NCBI GenBank assembly: GCA_027563935.2
Contig: CM050449.1
Location: forward strand, 59,971,949-60,035,948
DNA: 64,000 bases
Origin: Costus lasius
Lineage: Eukaryota > Streptophyta > Magnoliopsida > Zingiberales > Costaceae
Reading direction: 5' to 3'
The number at the start of each line of letters is the position of its first letter. Within the stretch, counting starts at the first letter, position 1. The notes beneath the pieces are model-generated. The model was not told the DNA's origin, did no database searches, and worked only from the letters and a program-made list of their open reading frames with translations. Below are positions 9,657 to 20,773 of the stretch, one piece after another. A program made the translations under genes and the position numbers.

Positions 9657-12600
9657 ATGAACTTCAATGTGCGATCCCTACTGGAAAGGGAGAAGTTTGC
9701 TGGGCCGAACTTCTCTGACTGGTTCGGACACCTTAAGATCGTTCTTAAGGCAGAGAGGAAACTGTATGTCCTCGAGACGGCGATACCGCCTCAGCCCGCT
9801 CCGAACGCCGCAAGGGCGGTTCGGGAAGCCTATGAAAAGCACGTCAATGATAGCATTGATGTCGCTTGCCTGATGCTAGCGTCTATGACGCCACCGCTGC
9901 AGCGTCAGCATGAGGATATGTCTGCTATAGACATGATAGCAAACCTCAAGATGTTGTATGCTGCACAGGCGAGGACTGAACGCTATAATTTGACGAAGCT
10001 CTTCTTTCAGAGCAAACTGGCTGAAGGGAGCCCAGTGGGAGCTCACGTGCTCAAGATGATTGGGCACAAGGAGGCTCTAGAGAAACTGGGGCATACCATC
10101 AACCAGGAGCTTGCTGTGGATATTATTCTGCAGTCTCTGCCGCCTTCATTCGACGCGTTCATTATTAACTTTAATATGAACAAAATCGATTGTACTCCGG
10201 CAGAGCTGCTGAATATGCTCCTCACTACTGAGGAGACTCTGAAGGGAAAGCCTTCGACCTCTGTCTTAATGGTTCCTTTAAGGAACAAGAAGAAGGGGAA
10301 GAAGGGCAAAGCCCCCGTCAAGAGCTACAGCAAGGCTCTGAAGCAGAAGGTGAAGCGGTCCAAGGAATACAGGTGTTTCCACTGTGGCCAGCTGGGTCAC
10401 TGGAAAAAGGACTGTAAAGCGCTCCAAGGAGATAAGAGGGGAAGCTTCGCTTCTGGCTCAGGTATATTCGTGACTGAGGTCATGTTTTCTTCTTCTATAT
10501 CATGGGTGTTGGACACTGCATGTGGAGTTCACATTTGTTCAAATGTACAGGAACTCAAGATAAGAAGGCAGGTGGGACAGCATGAGGTGGACCTACGCGT
10601 TGGAAACGGGGCACGGGTTGCTGCTGTTGCTGTAGGAGACTACTTCATTTCTTTACCATCTGGAATTGTATTGGAACTAAACAATTGTTATTTTGTTCCC
10701 AGTATTACTAAAAATATTATCTCCATTCCTGCTCTTGTCAGGAAGGGATTTTCCTTTGAATGCAATATTTCAAAGTGTATTTTGTCTTTTGATAATATTG
10801 TTTATGCAACTGGTTCAATTAGCAATGGGTTATACATGTTGGACATGGAATGTTCGATACAGCAAATTGATATTAAGAAAGCCAAGTATGCTGATGACAG
10901 CACCTTGCTATGGCATAGTCGTTTAGGCCATATAAACGAGAAACGCATTAAGCGGTTGCATGATTATGGACTGCTGGGATCATTCTCCTACAAGGAGATT
11001 GATACATGCAAGGCTTGTTTAATGGGTAAAATGACGAAGTCACCTTTTCCTCACAAAGGTCAAAGGGCTTCAGGTTTACTTGACCTTATACACAGTGATG
11101 TGTGTGGGCCATTTAGTAAACATGCCAGAGGTGGCTATCAGTACTTCATTACCTTTACTGATGATTTCAGTAGGTATGGGTATGTCTATCTGATGAGACA
11201 TAAGAGTGAATCTTTTGACAAGTTCAAAGAGTTCAAAAATGAAGTACAGAATCAGCTAGGCCGAAATATCAAGGCACTTCGCTCAGATCGAGGTGGTGAA
11301 TACCTAAGTCACGCGTTTACTGACTATCTGAAGGAGTGTGGGATTATCTCACAGCTCACTCCGCCAGGAACACCGCAATGGAATGGTGTGTCCGAAAGGA
11401 GAAATAGAACGTTACTTGATATGGTTCGTTCTATGATGAGTCAGGCTACTCTTCCATACTCCTTTTGGGGTTTTGTGCTGGAAACAGCTGCAAAGGTACT
11501 AAACCGAGTGCCATCCAAGGCAGTTTCAAAGACGCCATATGAGTTATGGTATGGGAAACAGCCAAGCTTGACATTTATCAGGATCTGGGGCTGCGAGGCT
11601 TATGTTAAAAAGCTCGCCTCTGGGAAACTAGAGAGCAGATCTGACAAATGTATCTTTGTCGGTTACCCTAAGGAAACTAAGGGTTATTATTTCTACGACC
11701 CCAAAGAGAACAAGGTTTTTGTTGCTCGGACGGCCATATTTCTTGAGAAGGAGTTTCTTCTGCAAGAGGCCAGTGGGAGAGAAATAAAGCTGGATGAGAA
11801 TTCAGAGGTAGGACAAAGTGCTCAAGCAGAATTGGATGAGCCTGAGCCGGTAGATCAGGTTATTGAACAACCTGAGGCTCAGATATCACGGGAACCGCGA
11901 AGATCGGGAAGGATCCGTCGACAACCTGAGCGTTATGACGGAGTCTACATCATTGATAATGATGAACCCCTCACTTATGCGGATGCGGTCAATGGACCGG
12001 AGTCAGCGAGATGGCTTGAAGCTATGCGCGCCGAGATGGACTCCATGTCAGATAACCAAGTCTGGGATTTGGTTGATCCGCCTCCGGGAGTTATCCCTAT
12101 AGGCTGTAAGTGGATCTTCAAGAAGAAGATTGACATGGATGGTAACGTGGTTACCTATAAAGGCAGGCTAGTTGCGAAAGGTTTCAAACAAATCTACGGG
12201 ATAGATTATGATGAAACTTTCTCACCTGTAGCTATGTTTAAGTCTATTCGGATTCTTTTCGCGATAGCTGCATATTATGATTATGAGATCTGGCAGATGG
12301 ATGTGAAAACAGCTTTCCTTAATGGAAATCTGGATGAGGATGTGTACATGACACAACCTGAGGGTTTCACTAATCCAGCAGATCGTCATAAGATATGCAA
12401 GTTAAAGAAGTCCATTTATGGACTCAAGCAAGCATCAAGAAGCTGGAATATTCGTTTTGATGAATCAATCAGTGAATTTGGTTTCATCAAGAACGAGGAT
12501 GACCCGTGTGTATATAAGAGGTTTAGTGGGAGCGTGATTACTTTCCTAGTCCTCTACGTCGATGATATCTTGATCATTGGAAATGACATTCCTGAAATGC

Positions 12601-13538
12601 ATGCTGTGAAGGCATGGCTGAGGAAATGTTTCCAAATGAAAGATCTAGGAGAAGCAGCCTATGTGTTAGGTGTGAAGATCTACAGGGATAGATCTAAGAG
12701 GCTTCTCGGGCTGTGCCAGAGTACTTACATCGATAAAGTCCTGGAAAGATTTCATTTAGAGAATTCTAAACGAGGATATCTTCCAGTCAGACATGGTCTG
12801 AGTCTTTCGAAGAGTCAGTGTCCACAAACACAGACTGAGAAAGATGAAATGGACAATACGCCTTATGCTTCGGCTATTGGATCCATTATGTATGCGATGT
12901 TGTGTACTCGCCCAGACGTCGCTTACGGGTTAAGCGTGACCAGTCGTTTCCAAAGTAATCCAGGTGTGGCGCACTGGATTGCAGTCAAGAACATTTTAAA
13001 ATATCTGCGGAGAACCAAAGATATGTTCTTGATATATGGTGGTCAGGAAGAACTCAGTATAGAGGGATATACTGACGCTTCGTTCCAGTCAGACCAGGAT
13101 GATTTCCGATCGCAATCAGGCTATGTTTTTAGCTTGAATGGAGGTGCAGTGGTGTGGAAGAGTTTCAAACAGTCAACTGTTGCTGATTCCACAACAGAAG
13201 CCGAGTATGTTGCAGCCTCGGAAGCATCCAAGGAGGCAGTGTGGATTCGTAAGTTCGTGAGAGAACTTGGTGTCGTTCCTTCGAGTGCAGATCCTTTGGT
13301 TATCTTTTGTGATAACACTGGAGCAATCGCACAAGCAAAGGAACCACGGTCGCACCAGAAGTCCAAGCACATACAGAGACGGTTTCATTTGATCAGGGAG
13401 ATCATAGATCGTGGCGAGATCAAAATCTGCAAGGTTCATACAGATGACAATCTGGCAGACCCGCTTACCAAGCCTCTGGCGCAGCAGAAGCATGAGAAGC
13501 ACTGTAATAATATGGGTTTGAGATTTCTCAACCATTAG
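9657..13538 (+). CDS. gag-pol: A2 Gag-Pol polyprotein, intact (1293 aa)
   Basis: Single frame with Ty1/copia domain order. Gag (about 1-235) ends in a lysine-rich stretch (211-219) and a CCHC zinc knuckle CFHCGQLGHWKKDC (240-253) that binds genome RNA. Aspartic protease has VLDTACG (active Asp286). The GAG-pre-integrase segment has WHSRLGH (419-425) and CKAC (451-454). Integrase has Asp481, Asp544 and Glu580, a DD35E triad. Reverse transcriptase has MDVKTAFLNG (Asp882) and YVDD (967-970). RNase H has YTDASF (Asp1140), TEAEY (Glu1181) and CDN (Asp1219). Every catalytic residue looks intact. There is no separate gag stop, so gag and pol levels must be set by processing or other means. The start at 9657 is the first in-frame ATG in the leader part; a spliced start in the LTR would add 8 residues. 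The exact copia lineage (TAR/Tork/Angela type) is not settled. Confidence 0.96.
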   Translation: MNFNVRSLLEREKFAGPNFSDWFGHLKIVLKAERKLYVLETAIPPQPAPNAARAVREAYEKHVNDSIDVACLMLASMTPPLQRQHEDMSAIDMIANLKMLYAAQARTERYNLTKLFFQSKLAEGSPVGAHVLKMIGHKEALEKLGHTINQELAVDIILQSLPPSFDAFIINFNMNKIDCTPAELLNMLLTTEETLKGKPSTSVLMVPLRNKKKGKKGKAPVKSYSKALKQKVKRSKEYRCFHCGQLGHWKKDCKALQGDKRGSFASGSGIFVTEVMFSSSISWVLDTACGVHICSNVQELKIRRQVGQHEVDLRVGNGARVAAVAVGDYFISLPSGIVLELNNCYFVPSITKNIISIPALVRKGFSFECNISKCILSFDNIVYATGSISNGLYMLDMECSIQQIDIKKAKYADDSTLLWHSRLGHINEKRIKRLHDYGLLGSFSYKEIDTCKACLMGKMTKSPFPHKGQRASGLLDLIHSDVCGPFSKHARGGYQYFITFTDDFSRYGYVYLMRHKSESFDKFKEFKNEVQNQLGRNIKALRSDRGGEYLSHAFTDYLKECGIISQLTPPGTPQWNGVSERRNRTLLDMVRSMMSQATLPYSFWGFVLETAAKVLNRVPSKAVSKTPYELWYGKQPSLTFIRIWGCEAYVKKLASGKLESRSDKCIFVGYPKETKGYYFYDPKENKVFVARTAIFLEKEFLLQEASGREIKLDENSEVGQSAQAELDEPEPVDQVIEQPEAQISREPRRSGRIRRQPERYDGVYIIDNDEPLTYADAVNGPESARWLEAMRAEMDSMSDNQVWDLVDPPPGVIPIGCKWIFKKKIDMDGNVVTYKGRLVAKGFKQIYGIDYDETFSPVAMFKSIRILFAIAAYYDYEIWQMDVKTAFLNGNLDEDVYMTQPEGFTNPADRHKICKLKKSIYGLKQASRSWNIRFDESISEFGFIKNEDDPCVYKRFSGSVITFLVLYVDDILIIGNDIPEMHAVKAWLRKCFQMKDLGEAAYVLGVKIYRDRSKRLLGLCQSTYIDKVLERFHLENSKRGYLPVRHGLSLSKSQCPQTQTEKDEMDNTPYASAIGSIMYAMLCTRPDVAYGLSVTSRFQSNPGVAHWIAVKNILKYLRRTKDMFLIYGGQEELSIEGYTDASFQSDQDDFRSQSGYVFSLNGGAVVWKSFKQSTVADSTTEAEYVAASEASKEAVWIRKFVRELGVVPSSADPLVIFCDNTGAIAQAKEPRSHQKSKHIQRRFHLIREIIDRGEIKICKVHTDDNLADPLTKPLAQQKHEKHCNNMGLRFLNH

Positions 13539-13547
13539 ATTAAGTGC

Positions 13548-13558
13548 AAGTGGGAGAT
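13548..13558 (+). promoter_or_regulatory. A2 polypurine tract
   Basis: AAGTGGGAGAT directly before the 3' LTR; primes plus-strand DNA synthesis. It lies ten bases after the gag-pol stop. Confidence 0.85.
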
Positions 13559-15245
13559 TGTTGGGGTATGCCCTTAAGGCTAATGTTTGAGGCCTGTGGG
13601 AATGTATCTGTATCATGTAATGAACTGTTATGTTTATAAAGGCATGGTTATTATTCAGTTGTTTACATTGTCTGCTGCAATATATGTTCTTCTGAATAAT
13701 GTCTCAAAGCTGTTCAGCTGGGCTGACATGCTATATGTCCTTAGTCGATATATCTTGGTGAACATGAGACAGCCTTGATATGGTTAAGACTAATATGTGT
13801 TCTAATCTTATAGGATGCTTCGAGCATGGAATAAGATGTAGACTCATGGGTACATTGGATGTACTGGACAGACCCTACTAGGATGTTCAATTGTTTGTCA
13901 CAATGTGAATATTCCTTGAATATGACAAGTAGCACATTTCCTCTGACTTGAGATCACTTGTGTTTTCTAAATGATGATTGTCATTGTTTTGAGATAGTTC
14001 AATATCATTTGAAACATAATGATTATAGATTATCTTGGATGGTGAACTTGAATCAGGTTAGGGCACTAGTGATAGACATAGGATTGCCGTCTCCTTGTTT
14101 AAGGAGTGTGATGTTCTAAAAGGGGCCCCCCTGGATGAGATGATTGAGAAAAGAGTATGGCCATACCCAGGTGACAGTGTTCATCTGATCTAATCATGCT
14201 CATCATATTGGAGCTACAAGCTAGACACGCTTGTCCAATAAGAACATCCAGTGGCAAAGGAAATATGTATGCTTTGTGATTTGATTCACACTTGTGCTAT
14301 GGTTTGGGTGTAGTCTTGGAAGACTCTTTCCTTTATATCGGGAGACAGTGATGTGTTGCTAGATACCCCTCACTGATCGTGATGACGTCAGTTATCGTTA
14401 CCGACATTTAAAGGAAACCCTTAGGGTCGCACAATTTGATGATATGGCTTACTTAAGTCAGATCGTGTGGACTGAATTGTTTGGGTTCAGTTTAATGGGA
14501 TTTAATCTCTGATTGTGAGTGAGATCTAGTCTGATCATGTTTGATTGATTAGGGCTTGAGATCGGTAAGCTTCGATCGAGAGAATGGTTGCTAGATCGGA
14601 CAGATCAGATGCACCAAGAGATCGACGGTTAGATCGGGAACCTTAGGGTTTATTTAAGATCTAGACTAGATCATTGGCTTGATTGGTTCTTAAACCGAAC
14701 CAATGTGAACCGGCTCATGAAATGAGCGCATGGTTCAAGGCTTGGCGAATTGTTCACTTGACGTGAACATTGAAGCGAGAGTGGTGACTATTTTTAGTAA
14801 CCATGATCTCCACTTGGAGACCACTCTCACGTTCGAATAGGGCTTTCTATTCTCGCCTATCCATCTCTTCCTCTCTAGTCTCTTGTGGTGTGCGGCGACG
14901 CTTGGAGTTTTAGAGGAGGATTCGGCCAAGAGAGATCAAGGTCTTCATCCCTCACAATTCGATCAAAGACACTTTGGACCCTTGCTAGCACAAGGAGCGA
15001 CAAAGAGTTTGCCATCATCCTCTTGTGTGCGATTCCCTTTGGAGAAGAGGCAATCGACTCTTTGCTTCCAAGGCAACATCTAGGCTATTGCGATGGTATG
15101 AATGTTTTTCATTAATCTTTACTAGCCCCTTTTCGAGTTGATCATTTAACATGCGAGTTGATCCTATAACCCTAGCTTCCGCAAGATGAATATAGTATGC
15201 GCTAATCACTTTAGGGTTTTGCTCCCCCTTGAAGGGGACTCTTCA
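13559..15245 (+). repeat. A2 3' LTR
   Basis: 1687 bp, near-identical to 6140-7826; ends at the AATAT target duplication (15246-15250). Confidence 0.95.
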
Positions 15246-15250
15246 AATAT

Positions 15251-16868
15251 TTTGTTATTTTGGCGCATGTAAGTTGGCGCTTGTCGTTGTAGTTTTTCTA
15301 AGAATAACTAATCACTTGTGCGCCTCACTAGACCTAAGTGGCACCTACTATAAACCCTTAGATGGGTTGATCGGGTTGAAGTCACCTCTAGGTTAGATCC
15401 AATAGTCTGATCAGACCATCTGACAGCCTAGATGGATCGACCAGATGGCACCTGTGCGCAAGCACGAGGTGGCCATAGGTCGATTGCATCTTAGGCGTGT
15501 AGCGAGGTCTGGTTGAGACAACCAGTGAACACTCTTGAGTTAGGCCCGGGGTCACACCCGCTTGCCAGAACTCTTGAAAGCTGTTCAAGCCCTTAGCGCA
15601 TGCATGGTTGACCATTAGGTCAACTCGGGTCAGTTAGGACTCGGTGCATGCAAGGGCAGGGGATCTAACTAGATGGATGAGTGGATCCCTATCAATGGAC
15701 CATTGTAAGGTTGTAGGACACATAAGGAAGTTAAAATTGATGCCTATGGGGTTTTCAAAAATTTAATTTCTTGATTGGATCACATGATGATTGAGACCAT
15801 ATGCTTGTTTATTTAATCTTATGTGGGTTGCCCTAATGTGTGCTGTGCTGGGGCCTGCGTGCCTGGTTAATTATAAGTTAATATTATTGTGATCTGCGAA
15901 TCACATTTTTTATTAATCTATTGTATAATTGACCTGCGAGTCAAAGCTTGTCTAGATAGATCAAAAATGTATTTTGATTAGACAAGAGCACAAAGGCACA
16001 CATCCAAGAGGGGCATTCAGCTGGTGGCGCACCTGAGGTGCTCTTGGAGCTAGGGCCCTGGGTTGGACCAGATGAGATGCAAAAGAGCTCAAGTGAAGAC
16101 TTAAGTAAAATTAAGGTCTTACTTAGGGTTCATGGGCTTTTACCACATAAGATCCATGCTTTCTTTTTATTGCTTATATAATTAGAACTGCATGAGTTTA
16201 TCTTCTGCTATCACCATAGGAATTGCATGATAGTGAAGAAGATAAAAGACCGTTAAAATCCAACGCTAACATATCAAGCTCGGAAAGCCTTCTGACGCGA
16301 AACCTCACTGTTCTGATTATCATTGGAGCCGTGTTGTACCCACTCAGTGGGCACGTCCATCTATCTTCAGACGGTGCTGGATTTCACCTGCGTGTTACAG
16401 AGAAGGGATTTATCGCTTCTCGTTGCTCAGTATAGCACGTGGTGGTCCAGGGAGTAGGTCGGGTCAGCTTGACCATGTAGGCTACATATGTGGCGCATAT
16501 GGTAGCACATGGAGGCAGCCATCTGCGGGGTCAGAGATTGTGTTGTACCAACTCAGTTGGCACAGTCTGCTGGATTGCCCAGATGAAGGGGAATCGCACG
16601 GGTTGGCGATTGGCTGGGACAGCCTACCAGAAATTAGTGCTTGTCTTCTCTGTGCATCTTATCTCGCCTGAGCGGGACGCGGAGACCAAGTATGAAATCT
16701 GGATCCCATCTCACTAAAAGAGTGTTACTCTTTCGGACTGTTTACTGGATTTTTCAGTCAGACAAAATAGTGAGAAAAAGAATCTTTCTTAAGTCCTGGA
16801 TTGATTCTTAACATTGATACTGACCTTGCTGTTCTTGCTTGTTGTAGATTCCTGCAGCAACGAACACC
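15251..16868 (+). other. A1 leader, part after the A2 insertion
   Basis: Continues the leader begun at 6011-6139. It holds the 12-base palindrome GTCTGATCAGAC (15405-15416), twin hairpins at 16339-16351 and 16548-16560, and the acceptor ACTGAC...TTGTAG with AG at 16846-16847. The tRNA-like T-arm of the other copies is deleted here (near 15990-16025). The donor of the inferred intron is at 5848-5849 in the A1 5' LTR, so A2 sits wholly inside the A1 intron. Confidence 0.7.
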
Positions 16869-19800
16869 ATGAGCTTCAATGTGCGATCCCTACTGGAAAG
16901 GGAGAAGTTTGCTGGGCCGAACTTCTCTGACTGGTTCGGACACCTTAAGATCGTTCTTAAGGCAGAGAGGAAACTGTATGTCCTCGAGACGGCTGTGCCG
17001 CCTCAACCCGCTGCGAACGCCGCAAGGGCGGTTCGTGAAGCCTATGATAAGCATGTCAATGATAGCATTGATGTCGCTTGCCTGATGCTAGCGTCTATGA
17101 CGCCACCGCTGCAGCGTCAGCATGAGGATATGTCGGCTATAGAGATTATAGCGAACCTCAAGATGCTGTATGCTGCACAGGCGAGGACAGAACGCTATAA
17201 TCTGACGAAGCTGTTCTTTCAGAGCAAATTGGCTGAAGGGAGCCCAGTGGGAGCTCACGTGCTCAAGATGATTGGGCACAAGGAGGCTCTGGAGAAACTG
17301 GGGCATACCATCAACCAGGAGCTTGCTGTGGATATTATTCTGCAGTCTCTCCCGCCCTCTTTCGATGCGTTCATTATTAACTTTAATATGAACAAAATCG
17401 ATTGTACGCCGGCAGAGCTGCTGAATATGCTCTTGACAACTGAGGAAACTCTGAAGGGAAAGCCTTCAACCTCTGTCTTGATGGTTCCTTCAAGGAACAA
17501 GAAGAAGGGGAAGAAGGGCAAGGCCCCTGTCAAGAATTACAGCAAGGCTCTGAAACAGAAGGTCAAGCGGTCGAAGGACAACAGGTGTTTCCACTGTGGC
17601 CAGCTGGGTCACTGGAAAAAGGACTGTAAAGCGCTCCAAGGAGATAAGAGGGGAAGCATCGCTTCTGGCTCAGGTATATTCGTGACTGAAGTCATGTTTT
17701 CATCTTCTTCTATATCATGGGTGTTGGACACTGCATGTGGAGTTCACATTTGTTCAAATGTACAGGAACTCAGGAGAAGAAGACAGGTGGGACAGCATGA
17801 GGTAGACCTACGCGTTGGAAACGGGGCACGGGTTGCTGCTGTTGCTGTAGGAGACTATTTCATTTCTTTACCATCTGGCATTGTATTAGAATTAAACAAT
17901 TGTTATTTTGTACCCAGTATTACCAAGAATATTATCTCCATTCCTGCTCTTGTCAGGAAGGGTTTTTCCTTTGAATGCAAGACTTCAAAGTGTGTACTTT
18001 CTCTAGATAATATTGTGTATGCTACTGGTTCAATTAACAATGGGTTGTTCATGTTGGACATGGAACATTCGATACACAACATTGATAATAAGAAAGCCAA
18101 GTATGCTGATGACAGCACCTTGCTATGGCATAGTCGTTTGGGCCATATAAACGAGAAGCGCATTAAGCGGTTGCATGATCATGGACTGCTGGGATCATTC
18201 TCCTACAAGGAGATTGATACATGCAAAGCTTGTTTGATGGGTAAAATGACGAAGTCACCTTTTCCTAACAAAGGTCAAAGGGCTTCAGGTTTACTTGACC
18301 TCATACACAGTGATGTGTGTGGGCCATTTAGTAAACATGCTAGAGGTGGCTATCAGTACTTCATTACCTTTACTGATGATTTCAGTAGGTATGGTTATGT
18401 CTATCTTATGAGACATAAGAGTGAATCTTTTGACAAGTTCAAAGAGTTCAAGAATGAAGTACAAAATCAGCTAGGCCGAAATATCAAGGCACTTCGTTCT
18501 GATCGAGGTGGTGAATACCTAAGTCGAGAATTTACTGACTATCTAAAGGAGTGTGGGATTATCTCACAGCTCACTCCGCCAGGAACACCACAATGGAATG
18601 GTGTGTCCGAGAGGAGAAATAGAACGTTGCTTGATATGGTTCGTTCTATGATGAGTCAGGCTACTCTTCCGTACTCCTTTTGGGGTTTTGCACTGGAGAC
18701 AGCTGCAAAGGTACTAAACCGAGTGCCATCCAAGGCAGTTTCAAAGACGCCATATGAGTTATGGTATGGGAAACAGCCTAGCTTGACATTTATCAGGATC
18801 TGGGGTTGCGAGGCTTATGTCAAAAAGCTCGCCTCTGGGAAACTGGAGAGCAGATCTGAGAAATGCATCTTTGTCGGTTACCCTAAGGAAACTAAGGGTT
18901 ATTATTTCTACGATCCCAAAGAGAACAAGGTTTTTGTTGCTCGGACGGCCATATTTCTTGAGAAGGAGTTTCTTCTGCAAGAGGCTAGTGGGAGAGAAAT
19001 AAAGCTGGATGAGAATCCAGAAGAAGGACAAAGTAGTCAAGCACAGTTGGATGTGCCTGAGCCGGTAGATCAGGTTACTACACAACCTGAGGCTCAAATA
19101 TCACGGGAACCGCGTAGATCGGGAAGGATCCGTCGATAGCCTGAGCGCTATGACGGAGTCTACATCATTGATAATGATGAACCCCTCACTTATGCGGATG
19201 CGGTCAGTGGACCGGAGTCAGCTAGATGGCTTAAAGCTATGTGAGCCGAGATGGACTCCATGTCAGATAACCAGGTCTGGGATTTGGTTGATCCGCCTCC
19301 GGGAGTAGTCCCTATAGGCTGTAAATGGATCTTCAAGAAGAAGATTGACATGGATGGTAACGTGGTTACCTATAAAGGCAGGCTAGTTGCGAAAGGTTTC
19401 AAACAAATCTACGGGATAGATTATGATGAAACTTTCTCACCTGTAGCCATGTTTAAGTCTATTCGGATTCTTTTCGCGATAGCTGCATATTACGATTATG
19501 AGATCTGGCAGATGGATGTGAAAACAGCTTTCCTTAATGGAAATCTGGATGAGGATGTGTATATGACACAACCGGAAGGTTTCACTGATCCATCAGATCG
19601 TCATAAAATATGCAAGTTAAAGAAGTCCATTTATGGACTGAAACAAGCATCTAGAAGCTGGAATATTCGCTTTGATGAATCAATCTCTGAGTTTGGTTTC
19701 ATCAAGAACGAAGATGACCCGTGTGTATATAAGAGGTTTAGTGGGAGCATAATTACTTTCCTAGTCCTCTACGTCGATGATATCTTGATCATTGGAAATG

Positions 19801-20753
19801 ATATTCCTGAACTGCATGCTGTTAAAGCATGGTTAGGAAAATTTTTCCAGATGAAAGATCTAGGAGAAGCAGCCTATGTGTTAGGTGTGAAGATCTACCG
19901 GGATAGATCTAAGAGGCTTCTCGGGCTGTGCCAGAGTACTTACATCGATAAAGTCCTGGAGAGATTCCATTTAGAGAATTCTAAACGTGGATATCTTCCA
20001 GTCAGACATGGTCTGAATCTTTCGAAGAGTCAGTGTCCACAAACACAGACTGAGAAAGATGAAATGGACAATACGCCTTATGCTTCGGCTATTGGGTCCA
20101 TAATGTATGCGATGTTGTGTACTCGCCCAGACATCGCTTACGGGTTACGCGTGACCAGTCGTTTCCAAAGTAATCCAGGTTTGGCGCACTGGATTGCAGT
20201 CAAGAACATTATGAAATATCTGCGGAGGACCAAAGATATGTTCTTGATATATGGTGGTCAGGAAGAACTCAGTATAGAGGGATATACTGACGCTTCGTTC
20301 CAGTCGGACCAGGATGATTTCCGATCGCAATCAGGCTATGTTTTTAGCTTGAATGGAGGTGCTGTGGTGTGGAAGAGTTTCAAACAGTCAACTGTTGCTG
20401 ATTCCACAACAGAAGCCGAGTATGTTGCAGCCTCGGAAGCATCCAAGGAGGCAGTTTGGATTCGCAAGTTCGTGAGAGAACTTGGTGTCGTTCCTTCGAG
20501 TGCAGATCCTTTGGTTATCTTCTGTGATAACACTGGAGCAATCGCATAAGCAAAGGAACCACGGTCGCACCAGAAGTCCAAGCACATACAGAGACGGTTT
20601 CACTTGATCCGGGAGATCATTGATCGAGGCGAGATCAAGATTTGCAAGGTTCATACAGATGACAATCTGGCAGACCCGCTTACCAAGCCTCTGGCGCAGC
20701 AGAAGCATGTGAAGCACTGTAATAATATGGGTTTGAGATTTCTCAACCATTAG
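16869..20753 (+). pseudogene. gag-pol: A1 Gag-Pol, one frame with three premature stops
   Basis: The frame holds from ATG 16869 to the normal TAG at 20751-20753 without indels relative to the A2 frame except one extra Ser codon. Three codons are stops: TAG at 19137-19139 (CAG in sisters), TGA at 19242-19244 (CGA or CGC in sisters) and TAA at 20547-20549 (CAA in sisters). All fit a C-to-T change, in CHG, CG and CHH contexts, as expected from deaminated methylcytosine. Zinc knuckle, protease DTACG, integrase triad and YVDD are all present. The first stop cuts off reverse transcriptase and RNase H. Gag, protease and integrase could still be made. Confidence 0.93.
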
Positions 20754-20762
20754 ATTAAGTGC

Positions 20763-20773
20763 AAGTGGGAGAT
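20763..20773 (+). promoter_or_regulatory. A1 polypurine tract
   Basis: AAGTGGGAGAT directly before the 3' LTR. Confidence 0.85.

Larger units (their letters stand above)
6140..15245 (+). mobile_element. A2: intact copia element of family A, nested in A1
   Basis: LTRs 6140-7826 and 13559-15245 (both 1687 bp) are flanked by the duplication AATAT (6135-6139 and 15246-15250). Primer site, leader, a complete 1293-codon gag-pol frame and polypurine tract are all present. By eye the LTRs differ at about two positions (near 6977 and 7190), so this is a very recent insertion and a candidate autonomous, still competent copy. Confidence 0.96.

Noticed and set aside
13173..13616. 147-codon minus-strand frame over RNase H (also 37460-37903)
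   Set aside because: A shadow of the conserved pol frame on the opposite strand; no motif and no independent signal.
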